Assembly: GCF_007049795.1 (NCBI RefSeq)
Contig: NZ_SCFY01000013.1
Coordinates: forward strand, 121,170 to 185,169
Direction of reading: 5' to 3'
Source: Ectopseudomonas mendocina
Lineage (GTDB): Bacteria; Pseudomonadota; Gammaproteobacteria; Pseudomonadales; Pseudomonadaceae
DNA: 64,000 bases
The position numbers were made by a program, and so were the translations under genes. This document shows, piece by piece, positions 49,578 to 58,315 of this stretch. Each line of letters begins with the position of its first letter. Position 1 is the stretch's first letter. The notes under the pieces are model-generated. The model did not search any database and had not been told where the DNA came from. It saw only the letters and a list, made by a program, of their open reading frames with translations.

Positions 49578-49814
49578 TCATGGCCGAGTTTGGCCGTAGG
49601 CCTCGTCGAGTGATACCCAGCGCTCCAATGGTCCCTTGCGCGAGGCGTAACGAATCAGCAGCCAGTTTCCCTGTTGATCGAGGACTTCGCTCAGGTTCGA
49701 AATGGGGTAGATCGGCCAGGGCTTGCGTATGTAAAAGCAGCAGACCCGCGAGGGGGCGATACAGAGGCAAGAGGGCAGTCCTTTGCGGTGACAGGCGCCG
49801 TTGTGCGCCTGCAC
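49578..49814 (-). CDS. Hypothetical small protein downstream of pirin
   Basis: Up to 78 residues. The C-terminal half (LSEVLDQQGNWLLIRYASRK, then WVSLDEAYG) reads like a small beta-barrel or SH3-like module; the N-terminal half is Cys-rich and may be untranslated. The start is a GTG with no clear ribosome site, 9 bases after the pirin stop. A second, overlapping frame (49552-49770) is the alternative. Confidence 0.33.
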   Translation of the reverse strand: MQAHNGACHRKGLPSCLCIAPSRVCCFYIRKPWPIYPISNLSEVLDQQGNWLLIRYASRKGPLERWVSLDEAYGQTRP

Positions 49815-49823
49815 TGGATGGAG

Positions 49824-50684
49824 TTAACGCGGCAGTTCGATGCGCGTGGTTTCGCCTGGCACCTGCGGCCAGTCGCCAGCGGCCCAGCGTTGGCGCGCCT
49901 GGTCGATCAGCTCCGGGGTGGTGGCGACGAAGTTCCAGTTAATCCGTCGTGGGCCAATGGGCTCGCCGCCGATCAGGGCCAGGTGGCATTCGCCGCAGGC
50001 ACTGAGGACAGGTGTTTCACCAGCCGGGATTACGGCCATGGTGTGTCTGGGCAGCGCTTCGCCATCGAGTTCCGCTTCGCCGTCGATCAGGTACAGCGCG
50101 CGCTCGCTGTGCTCGGCGGGTATCAGCAGATTGGCACCGGCTGTCAGGCGCAGCTCGGCATACAGGGTTGGTGAACGAACCGGTACTGGCGATTCGAGGC
50201 AGAAGCCGTTGCCGGCGATCAAGGTGATCTGTACGCCCATGACATCGCTGCGCGGCAGCGACTGAGCCGGGTGATGGCTGTAGCTCGGCTCGCACTGCTC
50301 GTCGGCCTCTGGCAGCGCCAGCCAGACCTGCAGGCCATGCGCTCGTTTGTCCTGACCTAGTTGTGCGGGCGGCGTACGCTCGACATGGGCGACGGCGTGC
50401 CCTGCGGTCATCCAGCTGACATCGCCAGGGCCCACCACTTGATCCGAGCCCAGGCTGTCCTTGTGCTGCAACTGACCTTCGAACAGGTAGGTGAGGGTGG
50501 ACAGACCGATGTGCGGGTGCTGGGCGATATTCATGCCGCTGCCGGCGGGGTAGGCGTGCTCGAGCATATGATCGAAGAACACGAAGGGACCGATGCTGCG
50601 AAAGCGGGCCGAGGGCAGGGGGCGCAGGATCGGTTGCCCTGAGATGTCTTCGGCGCGCGGGCGAATCAGCTGCAGTTCGCTCAT
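49824..50684 (-). CDS. Pirin family protein
   Basis: 286-residue bicupin. The N-terminal cupin has the metal/His motif HPHIGLSTLTYLFEG and GDVSWMTAGHAVAHVER. Pirins bind iron; some are quercetinases or redox sensors. The ATG at 50684 has GGGAG at good spacing and overlaps the OsmC-like gene stop, so an upstream in-frame start is rejected. Confidence 0.9.
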   Translation of the reverse strand: MSELQLIRPRAEDISGQPILRPLPSARFRSIGPFVFFDHMLEHAYPAGSGMNIAQHPHIGLSTLTYLFEGQLQHKDSLGSDQVVGPGDVSWMTAGHAVAHVERTPPAQLGQDKRAHGLQVWLALPEADEQCEPSYSHHPAQSLPRSDVMGVQITLIAGNGFCLESPVPVRSPTLYAELRLTAGANLLIPAEHSERALYLIDGEAELDGEALPRHTMAVIPAGETPVLSACGECHLALIGGEPIGPRRINWNFVATTPELIDQARQRWAAGDWPQVPGETTRIELPR

Positions 50685-51082
50685 GCCTTGGCTCCCGCCA
50701 GGCGGGTTTCGACCTGGATGTCTGTGGTTGTCATCAGCTTGTGGATCGGGCACTTGTCGGCGACGCGCAGCAGTTGCTGGCGCTGGGCATCGTCCAGTGG
50801 GCCCTTGAGCGACAGCTCGACGATCAGGTGGTAGTTGCCTTGGCGTTCTTCGCTGTCGTCACGTTCGACGCTGACGTCAATGCCTTCCAGCGGCAAGCCG
50901 CGCTGGCGTGCATAGAGCAGCAGGGTCATGGCCTTGCAGGTGCCGAGCGAGGCGTCGAACAGGTCGTGCGGATCGGGGCCGGCGTTCTCACCACCGAGCT
51001 CGGTCGAAACATCGCCGAGGAGCTGGTGCGAGCCGATTTCGATCTGCTGCTGCAGGCCCTTGCTGTTGTGAATGCGGATCAT
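50681..51082 (-). CDS. OsmC-family protein
   Basis: 133 residues of the OsmC/Ohr fold, with the two redox cysteines in LGTCKAMT and DKCPIHK. Members reduce organic hydroperoxides or act as thiol peroxidases. AAGGAAG precedes the ATG. Operon with pirin through ATGA overlap, suggesting a joint oxidative-stress role. Confidence 0.88.
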   Translation of the reverse strand: MIRIHNSKGLQQQIEIGSHQLLGDVSTELGGENAGPDPHDLFDASLGTCKAMTLLLYARQRGLPLEGIDVSVERDDSEERQGNYHLIVELSLKGPLDDAQRQQLLRVADKCPIHKLMTTTDIQVETRLAGAKA

Positions 51083-51222
51083 GGCGCTTCCTTGTAGGCG
51101 TGACGGCAATTTCCATGAGCCTAGGCGCTGTTGGCGCTCCGGAGCAAGCCGCGTTGCGGCGAGAAAGGGCTCCCGACGCGGTCGCGGCGAAGCGTCAAAA
51201 GACCTGGCTCAGGCAGCTCTGT

Positions 51223-52617
51223 TCACACCAGTGCCGACAAGCGCACATCGGCCCCCAGCACTCGCAGTAGGCGCCCCTGGCTGTCGACGATAGGCACCGA
51301 CACGGTGAAGCAGAAGTCATCGGTTGCCGACGAGCGATAGACCTGGGTGATATGACTCTCCATCCGTTCGGCCACGGCACGGAACCAGGGGCGCTGGCTC
51401 CAGTCGCGGCCGCGACAGCTGGCTCCCTCACTGTGCGCCACATCTGCGGCGAAGATATTCTCGGAAATCTGCACGCCGCGGTTATCTACTAGATAGAACA
51501 ACTCGAAACGGCCTTCGCGCGCCAGCGTATCGGTAAGCAGGCGTTCGGCTGCTGCCACGTCACCGGCCAACTCGGGACGCGTGGCCAGTTGCTCGATGCT
51601 GGCGCGCACGGCTGCGTGGATCTCCAGGCGGAAGTCGCCGAGCCCGGCGAGCAGGCGATCACCATCCTCGCGCACCGCCTGGCTGTGATGCAGCACCTGG
51701 CCTGCCTTGCCGAGCAGTTCTCCGGCGACCTGGGCGATGTTCTGCACATCGCCATTGATCGAGCGCACTGCCTGGCCTATCTGCTCGGTGCCTGCGGCGA
51801 TCTGGCCGACCTGAGCGTCGAGACGATCCATTGCCTGGCGCGTGCTGTCCAGTCCAGCGCTGACGGCAATAATACCGGTGCGGCCGTCGGCCACGGCCTG
51901 GTTCATATGCTGACCGGCATCGCCAAGCTGCTGCATGCCCTCGCGAAAACGCTCGATGATGCCGCTGACCTGGCCGGTGGCATCGGTTGTGTGGCCCGCC
52001 AGGCGCCGCACTTCTTCGGCGACCACGGCAAAGCCGCGTCCATGCTCGCCGGCGCGGGCGGCTTCGATGGCGGCGTTCAAGGCCAGCAGATTGGTCTGTT
52101 GGGAGATGCTGGCGATCACGCCGATGACCTTGCTCACTTCATCGAGTTGCCCGGCCAGTTGCTGGATCACCTGAGCCAGTTGCGCCTCGCTGGCGTCGAT
52201 CACTTCAACCTGGCGCAGCACCGCCTGGCCACTTTCCTGGCACTGATGGAGGGTGGCGGAAACCTCGGCGGACAGGCGCGCGACTTCGCCGGCACCAGGC
52301 ACCAGTTCGGCATCCAGGGTAGTGGTGACCTGCTCGCTGGCGCTGGCGATCAGTTCTGAGGATTGCGCCAGGGTCTGTCCGCTTTGTTGATTGGCCGCGG
52401 CGATGCGCGCCAGTTGCGGCGCGTGCGCGGCGATGCCGACGGCAGCGCCGAGACTGGCGCGAATACGCTGCTGGAGGCTGGCGCTGAAATCGTTCAGGCG
52501 CACCATCCACTGGTAGTCCTCCGGGAGTCGAGTCGTGAGGTCGTGCTGTTGGAACAGAGCGTCCAATGCGGCCTCGTCCTTGGCCTTGCGGGCTGGCTTG
52601 CGCAGCAACTGCAACAT
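51223..52617 (-). CDS. Soluble chemotaxis receptor with C-terminal Cache-like sensor
   Basis: 464 residues with no membrane helix. The signalling hairpin tip (about 160-208: [20 protein letters not shown], then [17 protein letters not shown]) lies in the first half. The C-terminal 120 residues (from about 345) form a Cache/PDC-like sensor ([31 protein letters not shown]). Sensor at the C-terminus and no membrane anchor invert the usual receptor layout. AGGGGAA supports the ATG at 52617. Single gene. Confidence 0.85.
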   Translation of the reverse strand: MLQLLRKPARKAKDEAALDALFQQHDLTTRLPEDYQWMVRLNDFSASLQQRIRASLGAAVGIAAHAPQLARIAAANQQSGQTLAQSSELIASASEQVTTTLDAELVPGAGEVARLSAEVSATLHQCQESGQAVLRQVEVIDASEAQLAQVIQQLAGQLDEVSKVIGVIASISQQTNLLALNAAIEAARAGEHGRGFAVVAEEVRRLAGHTTDATGQVSGIIERFREGMQQLGDAGQHMNQAVADGRTGIIAVSAGLDSTRQAMDRLDAQVGQIAAGTEQIGQAVRSINGDVQNIAQVAGELLGKAGQVLHHSQAVREDGDRLLAGLGDFRLEIHAAVRASIEQLATRPELAGDVAAAERLLTDTLAREGRFELFYLVDNRGVQISENIFAADVAHSEGASCRGRDWSQRPWFRAVAERMESHITQVYRSSATDDFCFTVSVPIVDSQGRLLRVLGADVRLSALV

Positions 52618-52850
52618 GGTGATTCCCCTGGCTGGTCTGAGTGCAGACACTGCAAGCGAGGTGCCATCATCGACTGACACATCCACGCCCGTCCCAGGCT
52701 GTTAGTTAGCTAATAATGTTCTGATTTGGTGCGTGCTTCATGTCCTAGCTCCAGATGAGTGCATTTGCGTGCGCAAGGCCAGTAGGCCTTCGTAGAACTT
52801 GCGTAGCGGACCGGCGGTCTATGCTGCTCGTACCGTCAGGAGGACTCACT

Positions 52851-53879
52851 TTGCTCACATCTCGAACGATGCCATGGATACTTGCGCTCAGCGCCGTGAT
52901 CGCCTGCAGCGCCCAGGCCCGCGAATACCACTACAGCGATGCTCATCTGCACTACGTCGACTTCTTCCAGGAAAGCGCCGGCATGGATGAGTTGCTGGAG
53001 AAGATGGCAGAGAACAACGTCGACCATGTGATGTTCTCCGGTATTCCGGTGGCTAAAAAATGGGACGAGGACGAGCCCAAACGCCCGCGCTATTACGCTG
53101 GTGATGACGCCAATGCCTATTGGTACAGTGCCACCGACGTATTCATTGCCGCCGCTTACAAGCGCTTGCCGGCCGAGCAACGCAAACGCTTCCATCCGTT
53201 TCTTTCCGGCTTCAACCCCAACGACAAGAACGCCGATGCGCATATCCGCCGCATGCTCGAGCTGGACCCCGGCCTGTGGCAGGGCATCGGCGAGGTCTTT
53301 ACCCGCCACGACGACCTCACCGCGCTGATCCATGGCAGTGCGCCGCGCGCCAACAACGAGGCGCTGGCGCGGGTGTTCCACCTGGCTGCCGAATATGACT
53401 TGCCGGTAATGCTGCATTCGAACATCACCTCCAAGCGTGAACGTGAGCCGCTTTTCCTGGAGGAAATCGAGGCACCGCTACGTAATCACCCGCACGTGCG
53501 TTTCATCTGGGCGCATGCCGGCACCAGTGCCGAGATTCATCGTCATCAGGAGAAACTCGACTTCCTCCTGGACACGGTCGAACGCATGCTCGGCCAATAC
53601 CCCAATCTGTATATCGATCTGTCCTGGACCATGCTGCGTCCCTACCTGTTGGACGAAAACGGCAAACCGGACGCGAAGTGGGTGCACCTGGTCAGCAGTT
53701 ACCCGGAGCGCTTCATGCTGGGTTCGGATGTGGTCGGCCGCTTCGGCAACTTGGGCGACTATATGAAGGGCTTCGATCCCTTCCTCGATGCCTTGCCCGA
53801 GGACGTGGCGCACAAGGTGGCGCGCGATAACTTCCTGTCCATTCTGCCGCGCAAGGTGCAGGCCGAGCTGGATCGCTAG
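52851..53879 (+). CDS. Secreted amidohydrolase (PF04909 type)
   Basis: 342 residues with a signal peptide ending CSAQA and an amidohydrolase-2 barrel: metal motif SDAHLHYVD, His in VMLHSNI, FIWAHAGTS and late Asp in MLGSDVVGRF. The start is taken as TTG at 52851, because AGGAGG sits exactly 7 bases upstream; an ATG six codons later (52869) is the alternative and would shorten the signal peptide n-region. Substrate unknown; may be a lactonase or decarboxylase. Confidence 0.82.
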   Translation: MLTSRTMPWILALSAVIACSAQAREYHYSDAHLHYVDFFQESAGMDELLEKMAENNVDHVMFSGIPVAKKWDEDEPKRPRYYAGDDANAYWYSATDVFIAAAYKRLPAEQRKRFHPFLSGFNPNDKNADAHIRRMLELDPGLWQGIGEVFTRHDDLTALIHGSAPRANNEALARVFHLAAEYDLPVMLHSNITSKREREPLFLEEIEAPLRNHPHVRFIWAHAGTSAEIHRHQEKLDFLLDTVERMLGQYPNLYIDLSWTMLRPYLLDENGKPDAKWVHLVSSYPERFMLGSDVVGRFGNLGDYMKGFDPFLDALPEDVAHKVARDNFLSILPRKVQAELDR

Positions 53880-53945
53880 CCTATCTGTCATCAGGCTGTC
53901 ATTCGGGCGTCATAGGCTCGCGCTCATCTCAACGAGGAGCGCACC

Positions 53946-54410
53946 ATGCATTACACCCGAATGGCCATGATGGCCGGTCTATGCGCCTGGGCCGGGCTGA
54001 GCCAGGCTGATGTCCGCGTCGAAGGACCGGTGGAATACGGCATCTTCAGCAGCCAGTATCAGGACTTTCAGCCCGGCGAGCGGGTGCTGACCCGCAGCAA
54101 TCAGGATATCGAGCGCACCGAGCAGGTCCCCGCCAAGCTTGGCACCAAGTTCGGCATGCGCTACAGCCTCGCCGGCAAGCGCGAGGGTGACATCCCACTG
54201 ACGTTGCTATACCTCACGCCGGGCGTTGTCACGCCGGATGGTCAGCGTCATGACAAGTTCGAAGTGCAGCAGAAACTGGTGGTTGGTGCACCGCAGGACG
54301 TGATGGCCTTCGAGTTCACCGAACACCACGAGGTGGTGCCCGGCGAATGGCATTTCATCGTCTATCAGGGCGATCGCAAGCTGGCCGAACAGCGCTTCAT
54401 GGTGCGTTGA
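53946..54410 (+). CDS. Secreted DUF3859 protein
   Basis: 154 residues: a signal peptide (about 1-21, SQADVRV) and a beta-sandwich DUF3859 domain (EYGIFSSQYQD; FGMRYSLAGKREGDIPL). Function unknown. Good GAGGAG-like ribosome site. Convergent with dgkA, the two stops abutting. Confidence 0.85.
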   Translation: MHYTRMAMMAGLCAWAGLSQADVRVEGPVEYGIFSSQYQDFQPGERVLTRSNQDIERTEQVPAKLGTKFGMRYSLAGKREGDIPLTLLYLTPGVVTPDGQRHDKFEVQQKLVVGAPQDVMAFEFTEHHEVVPGEWHFIVYQGDRKLAEQRFMVR

Positions 54411-54797
54411 TCAAAGCAGAATGATCGCCCAGGTCAGGGCGATCATCAGCAGCGCGACCATTTGTGCCGCACTGCCCATGTCCTTGGCCTGTTTGGATAG
54501 CGGGTGCAGGTTCAGCGAGATACGGTCGACCACCGCCTCGATGGCGGAATTGAGCAGTTCCACCACCAGCGCCAATAGCGGCACCAGCACCAGCAGGGCC
54601 CGCTCCGCGCGGCTGACATCGACCACGCAGGCCAGCGGTATCAGCACCAGGTTCAACCACACCAGCTGACGGAACGCGGCTTCACCCTGGTAGGCGGCGC
54701 GCAGCCCGGCCAGCGAATAACCGGTGGCGTCGAAGATGCGCGTCAGGCCGCGGCGGCCCTTGAAGGACAGGGCGTCCAGATCGGAGTCGTCGTTCAT
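54411..54797 (-). CDS. dgkA: Diacylglycerol kinase
   Basis: 128-residue trimeric membrane kinase with three helices. The catalytic motif ELLNSAIEAVVDR and GEAAFRQL are clear. It recycles diacylglycerol to phosphatidic acid, needed when lipid A or periplasmic glucans are modified with head groups. The ATG at 54797 overlaps the inaA stop. Last gene of a warB-inaA-dgkA operon with a ColR box in front. Confidence 0.93.
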   Translation of the reverse strand: MNDDSDLDALSFKGRRGLTRIFDATGYSLAGLRAAYQGEAAFRQLVWLNLVLIPLACVVDVSRAERALLVLVPLLALVVELLNSAIEAVVDRISLNLHPLSKQAKDMGSAAQMVALLMIALTWAIILL

Positions 54798-55498
54798 GGC
54801 TGCAGCCCACCCCATGGATCGTTCAAAGCTCGTTGGTAAGCCTGGCGCAGGTAGAGCATGTCAGCTTCGGGCATACTGCCGCCATGGCGTTGCAACTGGC
54901 CGAGATCACGCCGCGAAGCACTGGCAATACGCCAATGCCGGCGGCTTTTCTCCAGATCCAGCAGGGCAATGTCCACCTCCCCATCGCTGCGCACTTTGAC
55001 GAACAGATGCTTGGCGTAGCAGCAGCCGTGTTGCCAGCGGCCCAGATGCAGGCGTGCAAGGGTGACCGCCAGGCGCTGCAGCATTACTTGGTTGAGCAGC
55101 GGCGCGCGGGGTTCGCTGTACCACTGCTCCAGGCTGATGAAGCCTGGTAGCGCTTCGGTGACCAGCAGTGCCTGCCAATGCCCGCTTTGCTTGCGTGCGG
55201 CGCAGTAGACGATGTTCGGCGTGCGCACACCGAGGTGGGCGAGGGCGCGATAGGCCTGCAACTCACGCAGAATGGTGGGTCGCCCCCATGGATGGCGCAG
55301 CGAGCGGTAGATGTGTCCGCTCTGGCGCTTGCAGAACAGCAGTGGCCGGCTTGTGTCCCAGTGTTGCAGCAGGCGCACACCACTTTCGCCGCCGCGTCGT
55401 TGATTGGCTGGCTCGACCCATTCGCCAGGGCTATGCCACCAGCGGTCGAACTCGGTCGAGGGCAGGGCGGCCAGTGCCTGTTCGCTGAGAATACCCAT
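54794..55498 (-). CDS. inaA: InaA/WaaP-type lipopolysaccharide kinase
   Basis: 234-residue kinase-fold protein of the Kdo/WaaP family. Seen are ILRELQAYRALAHLGVRTPN (regulatory Glu region), LARLHLGRWQHG, and a catalytic-loop region CCYAKHLFVKV before LLDLEKSRR. Likely adds phosphate to the LPS core or related sugar. The ATG lies 1 base after the warB stop; it overlaps dgkA. A longer in-frame start is rejected because it would lie in warB. Confidence 0.85.
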   Translation of the reverse strand: MGILSEQALAALPSTEFDRWWHSPGEWVEPANQRRGGESGVRLLQHWDTSRPLLFCKRQSGHIYRSLRHPWGRPTILRELQAYRALAHLGVRTPNIVYCAARKQSGHWQALLVTEALPGFISLEQWYSEPRAPLLNQVMLQRLAVTLARLHLGRWQHGCCYAKHLFVKVRSDGEVDIALLDLEKSRRHWRIASASRRDLGQLQRHGGSMPEADMLYLRQAYQRALNDPWGGLQP

Positions 55499-55499
55499 C

Positions 55500-56189
55500 T
55501 CAGACCACCTTGCGCAGAACGTAGGTGCGCCACATGGCATAGCCGGGCAGGAAGTCAAGGTGGCCGAGAATGCTGAAACCGGCCTGGTGGAATTCACGTT
55601 CTACCGTGCTCCGAGCGACGACGAAGCGGTTCTGGTTTTCCGCCGCGCGGCCCTGAGCCGTTCTACGGGCCTCCAGACGGCGGCGTTTCCAGGCTTTGTA
55701 GTTGCCGTCGACCCACAGCGAGACGATCACCGTATCGCGGCTGACGCGATGAAACTCGCGAAGGATGGCCAGGCGGTGTTCGGCCGATTCGATGTGATGC
55801 AGCAGGCGGATGCAGAAGATGCAGTCCACCGCGTTGGCGCCCAGGTCGATATCGAAAGCGGAAGTGCGAAAGCAGTTGACCCGCGCCACCACCTCAGGTG
55901 CCTGCGCCGCGCGCGCGGTGGTGATCATGTCGGCCGAGTTGTCGGCGGCGAAGATCACCCGGTTCGGCTGCTCACAGAGCATCGGCCAGAAGCGTCCTGC
56001 ACCGCAGGGCAGGTCGAGTACCAGGTTCGGTTCATCGGCCATCTGCAATGCACGGCGCGCTACCTGCACGTCGCGCCAGTGCGACAGACGTCGGGAAAGG
56101 CCGTCCTGGTGCTTGTGCAGGTATTGCTGAGCGTGATCGAAATCGTACTTGCGGGAAAAATCCAGCTCGACAGGGCTAGGCTTGGGCAT
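55500..56189 (-). CDS. warB: Class I SAM-dependent methyltransferase WarB-like
   Basis: 229 residues with the SAM-binding motif LVLDLPCGAGRFW, motif II IFAADNSADMI and IFCIRLLHHIES. In other pseudomonads WarB works with the WarA kinase in LPS-related modification and is controlled by ColRS. First gene of the operon with inaA and dgkA. The ColR box at 56259-56274 lies about 70 bp upstream. Confidence 0.85.
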   Translation of the reverse strand: MPKPSPVELDFSRKYDFDHAQQYLHKHQDGLSRRLSHWRDVQVARRALQMADEPNLVLDLPCGAGRFWPMLCEQPNRVIFAADNSADMITTARAAQAPEVVARVNCFRTSAFDIDLGANAVDCIFCIRLLHHIESAEHRLAILREFHRVSRDTVIVSLWVDGNYKAWKRRRLEARRTAQGRAAENQNRFVVARSTVEREFHQAGFSILGHLDFLPGYAMWRTYVLRKVV

Positions 56190-56258
56190 GACGAACGTCT
56201 CTTGATGGATACGTTCGTTACCCTAAAGAGCCAGGCATCAAGCTCACGTCAAAGGGAT

Positions 56259-56274
56259 GTGAAAATTTCGTCAA
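56259..56274 (-). promoter_or_regulatory. Candidate ColR box upstream of warB-inaA-dgkA
   Basis: Minus-strand TTGACGAAATTTTCAC matches 14 of 16 positions of the published ColR consensus (YYNASNNYTTTTTCAC). It overlaps the end of colS. Confidence 0.6.
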
Positions 56275-57539
56275 GTGTCGGGGTTCAGTGTCACTCGGAA
56301 GCGTGTATGGCCCGGTTCGCTCTGCAGGCTGACCTGCCAGCCCTGTTTGGCGCAGATGCGTTTGACCAGTGACAGCCCCAGGCCAAGCCCCTCGCCGCGG
56401 GCCTGCGCGCCGCGCACGAAGGGCTGGAAGATGCGCTCGTGCTGCTCGGCGGGAATGCCGGCACCGCTATCCTCGATACGGAAGGCGCCCTGTTCGAGGG
56501 TCAGGCGCACACCGCCGCGCTCGGTGTAGTGCAGGGCATTGCGCAGCAGGTTGGCCATCACCGTGCCGAGAAAGGTGGCGTTGTAACGGCCGTCGTCCTG
56601 GCCTTCCTCGGTCAATTGGAAGTCCAGACCCTTCTCCTTCATCAAGGCGCCCCAGCGGCTTGCTTGCTCATGGGCGATGCTGGCGAGCGTACGGTCGCCG
56701 CCGACGGCTGCTTCGTTGCTCTTGTCCCGCGCCAGTTGCAGGAAGGTCTGCACCAGCTCGCGCATTTCCTCGCTGGCGCGGGCGATGCGCGCCACCTGGT
56801 CCTTCTCGCGCGGTCCCAGGGGCGCCTCGGCGAGCAGCTCGCAGGAGGTGGCGATGACCATCAGCGGTGTACGCAGCTCGTGGCTGACGTCGCTGGTGAA
56901 CAGCCGCTCGCGCTCCAGGGACTGACGCACCTGGCCCAGGGTGCTGTCGAAGGCAGCGGCCAACTGGCCGATCTCATCATCGGGGTAGTCCGGTGCCAAG
57001 GGCGGCGCCAGCGGGTGCAGCTGGTCGCGATGGCGCACCTGCTGGGCCAGGCGGCTGACTGGCGCCATGACCTTGCGCGCCATCATCAGGCCCAGGCCCC
57101 AGGCGGCCACCACTGTCAGCAGGAAACCGGCCAGCACCACGTTGAACAGGGCATTCTCGCGGGCTTCGAACTCTTGCTGTTCCTGCACCAGCATGTAGGT
57201 TTCGCCGTTGATTCTCTGCACGTAGACGTAGAACGCCTCGTCGCCGCTGACTACTTCGTTGAAGCCTTCCTGCAGGCCGGTGTACTGCTCGGGAATCAGG
57301 TACTGATCGTGGTAGGAGGAGAAGAACTGCGTGCTGCTGTCCAGGCGCGGAGGGCGGCCCTGACGAATGTCTTCGTTGAGCGTTTCGCCCAGCTCGCGGC
57401 TCATTTCCTGGGAAACCAGGTGCTCTTCGATGAAATGCACCACGCCGACGATGCTCAGCGAGAACAGACCGCTGACCACGGCCGTCATCAATACGAAGGC
57501 GATCAGAATCCGCCGTTCGAACGGCTGCTTAGACGGCAT
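56271..57539 (-). CDS. colS: Sensor histidine kinase ColS
   Basis: 422 residues. Two membrane helices (about 12-38 and 133-153) enclose a periplasmic loop with Glu-rich EQQEFEAREN near the second helix, in line with metal sensing by ExxE in ColS. HAMP follows, then HisKA (His220 in DVSHELRTPL) and ATPase (NLLRNALHYTERG, DSGAGI, GLGLGLSL). Its N-terminus overlaps the 3' end of colR by 11 bp. Controls envelope genes with ColR under Zn, Fe or membrane stress. Confidence 0.93.
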   Translation of the reverse strand: MPSKQPFERRILIAFVLMTAVVSGLFSLSIVGVVHFIEEHLVSQEMSRELGETLNEDIRQGRPPRLDSSTQFFSSYHDQYLIPEQYTGLQEGFNEVVSGDEAFYVYVQRINGETYMLVQEQQEFEARENALFNVVLAGFLLTVVAAWGLGLMMARKVMAPVSRLAQQVRHRDQLHPLAPPLAPDYPDDEIGQLAAAFDSTLGQVRQSLERERLFTSDVSHELRTPLMVIATSCELLAEAPLGPREKDQVARIARASEEMRELVQTFLQLARDKSNEAAVGGDRTLASIAHEQASRWGALMKEKGLDFQLTEEGQDDGRYNATFLGTVMANLLRNALHYTERGGVRLTLEQGAFRIEDSGAGIPAEQHERIFQPFVRGAQARGEGLGLGLSLVKRICAKQGWQVSLQSEPGHTRFRVTLNPDT

Positions 57540-58212
57540 CGGCGCTCTCCGCCAGGCGATAACCGACCCCGTGGATGGTATGCAGCAAGGGCGTGGGGAA
57601 GGGCTTGTCGAGCACCTGGCGCAGTTGGTGGATGTGGCTGCGCAGGCTGTCGCTGTCCGGGCAGTCGTCGCCCCACAGTGATTCTTCCAGCGCCTCGCGG
57701 CGCACTACCGCCGGGCTGCGCTGCATGAGGATGGCCAGCAGTTTGAGGCCCAACGGGTTGAGCTTGAGCGGCTGACCGGCGCGGCTGACATGCAGGGTGT
57801 CGAGGTCGTAGCTGAGGTCGGCGACCTGCAGCTGGCGTTTGCGACTGCCACGGCTGCGGCGCAGGATCGCCTCGATGCGCGCCACCAGTTCGGACAGCGC
57901 GAAGGGCTTGATCAGGTAGTCATCAGCGCCGGCATTGAGCCCCTGCAGACGATCATCCAGCGCATCGCGCGCGGTCAGCATGAGGATGGGAACCTCGCTG
58001 CGCCCGTCCTCGCGCAGGCGCTTGCACACCTGATGACCGTCGATGCCGGGCAGCATGATGTCCAGCACGATCAGATCGTAATGACCGCTGCTGGCCAGGT
58101 GCAGACCGCTCAGGCCGTCCTGCGCGCAGTCGACGGAAAAGCCCTTGAGCTGCAGGTAGTCGAGCACGTTGGCGAGGATGTCTCGGTTGTCTTCGATGAC
58201 CAGAATGCGCAT
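57529..58212 (-). CDS. colR: Response regulator ColR
   Basis: 227 residues: receiver (Asp51 in LIVLDIMLPGIDG, Lys in YLIKPFALSEL) and OmpR-type winged helix (SLRSHIHQLRQVLDKP). Very close to known ColR N-termini. Upstream of colS in an operon, divergent from the sulfatase-fold transferase gene. A perfect ColR box lies just upstream. Confidence 0.95.
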   Translation of the reverse strand: MRILVIEDNRDILANVLDYLQLKGFSVDCAQDGLSGLHLASSGHYDLIVLDIMLPGIDGHQVCKRLREDGRSEVPILMLTARDALDDRLQGLNAGADDYLIKPFALSELVARIEAILRRSRGSRKRQLQVADLSYDLDTLHVSRAGQPLKLNPLGLKLLAILMQRSPAVVRREALEESLWGDDCPDSDSLRSHIHQLRQVLDKPFPTPLLHTIHGVGYRLAESADAV

Positions 58213-58230
58213 CGCGAGTAATTCCTGGGT

Positions 58231-58268
58231 TTGACGATTTTTTCACACGGCTTTGACGAGCGGCTCAC
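58231..58268 (+). promoter_or_regulatory. Tandem ColR boxes upstream of the LTA-synthase-like gene
   Basis: 58231-58246 TTGACGATTTTTTCAC matches the ColR consensus YYNASNNYTTTTTCAC at all 16 positions. 58253-58268 TTGACGAGCGGCTCAC keeps the TTGACGA and TCAC ends but not the T-tract. The copies are 22 bp apart, about two helical turns. Could also affect colR itself. Confidence 0.75.
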
Positions 58269-58315
58269 GGCTCGCCTCGCAGACTGCGGCACGTTCATCC
58301 TACAAGGATCATACG

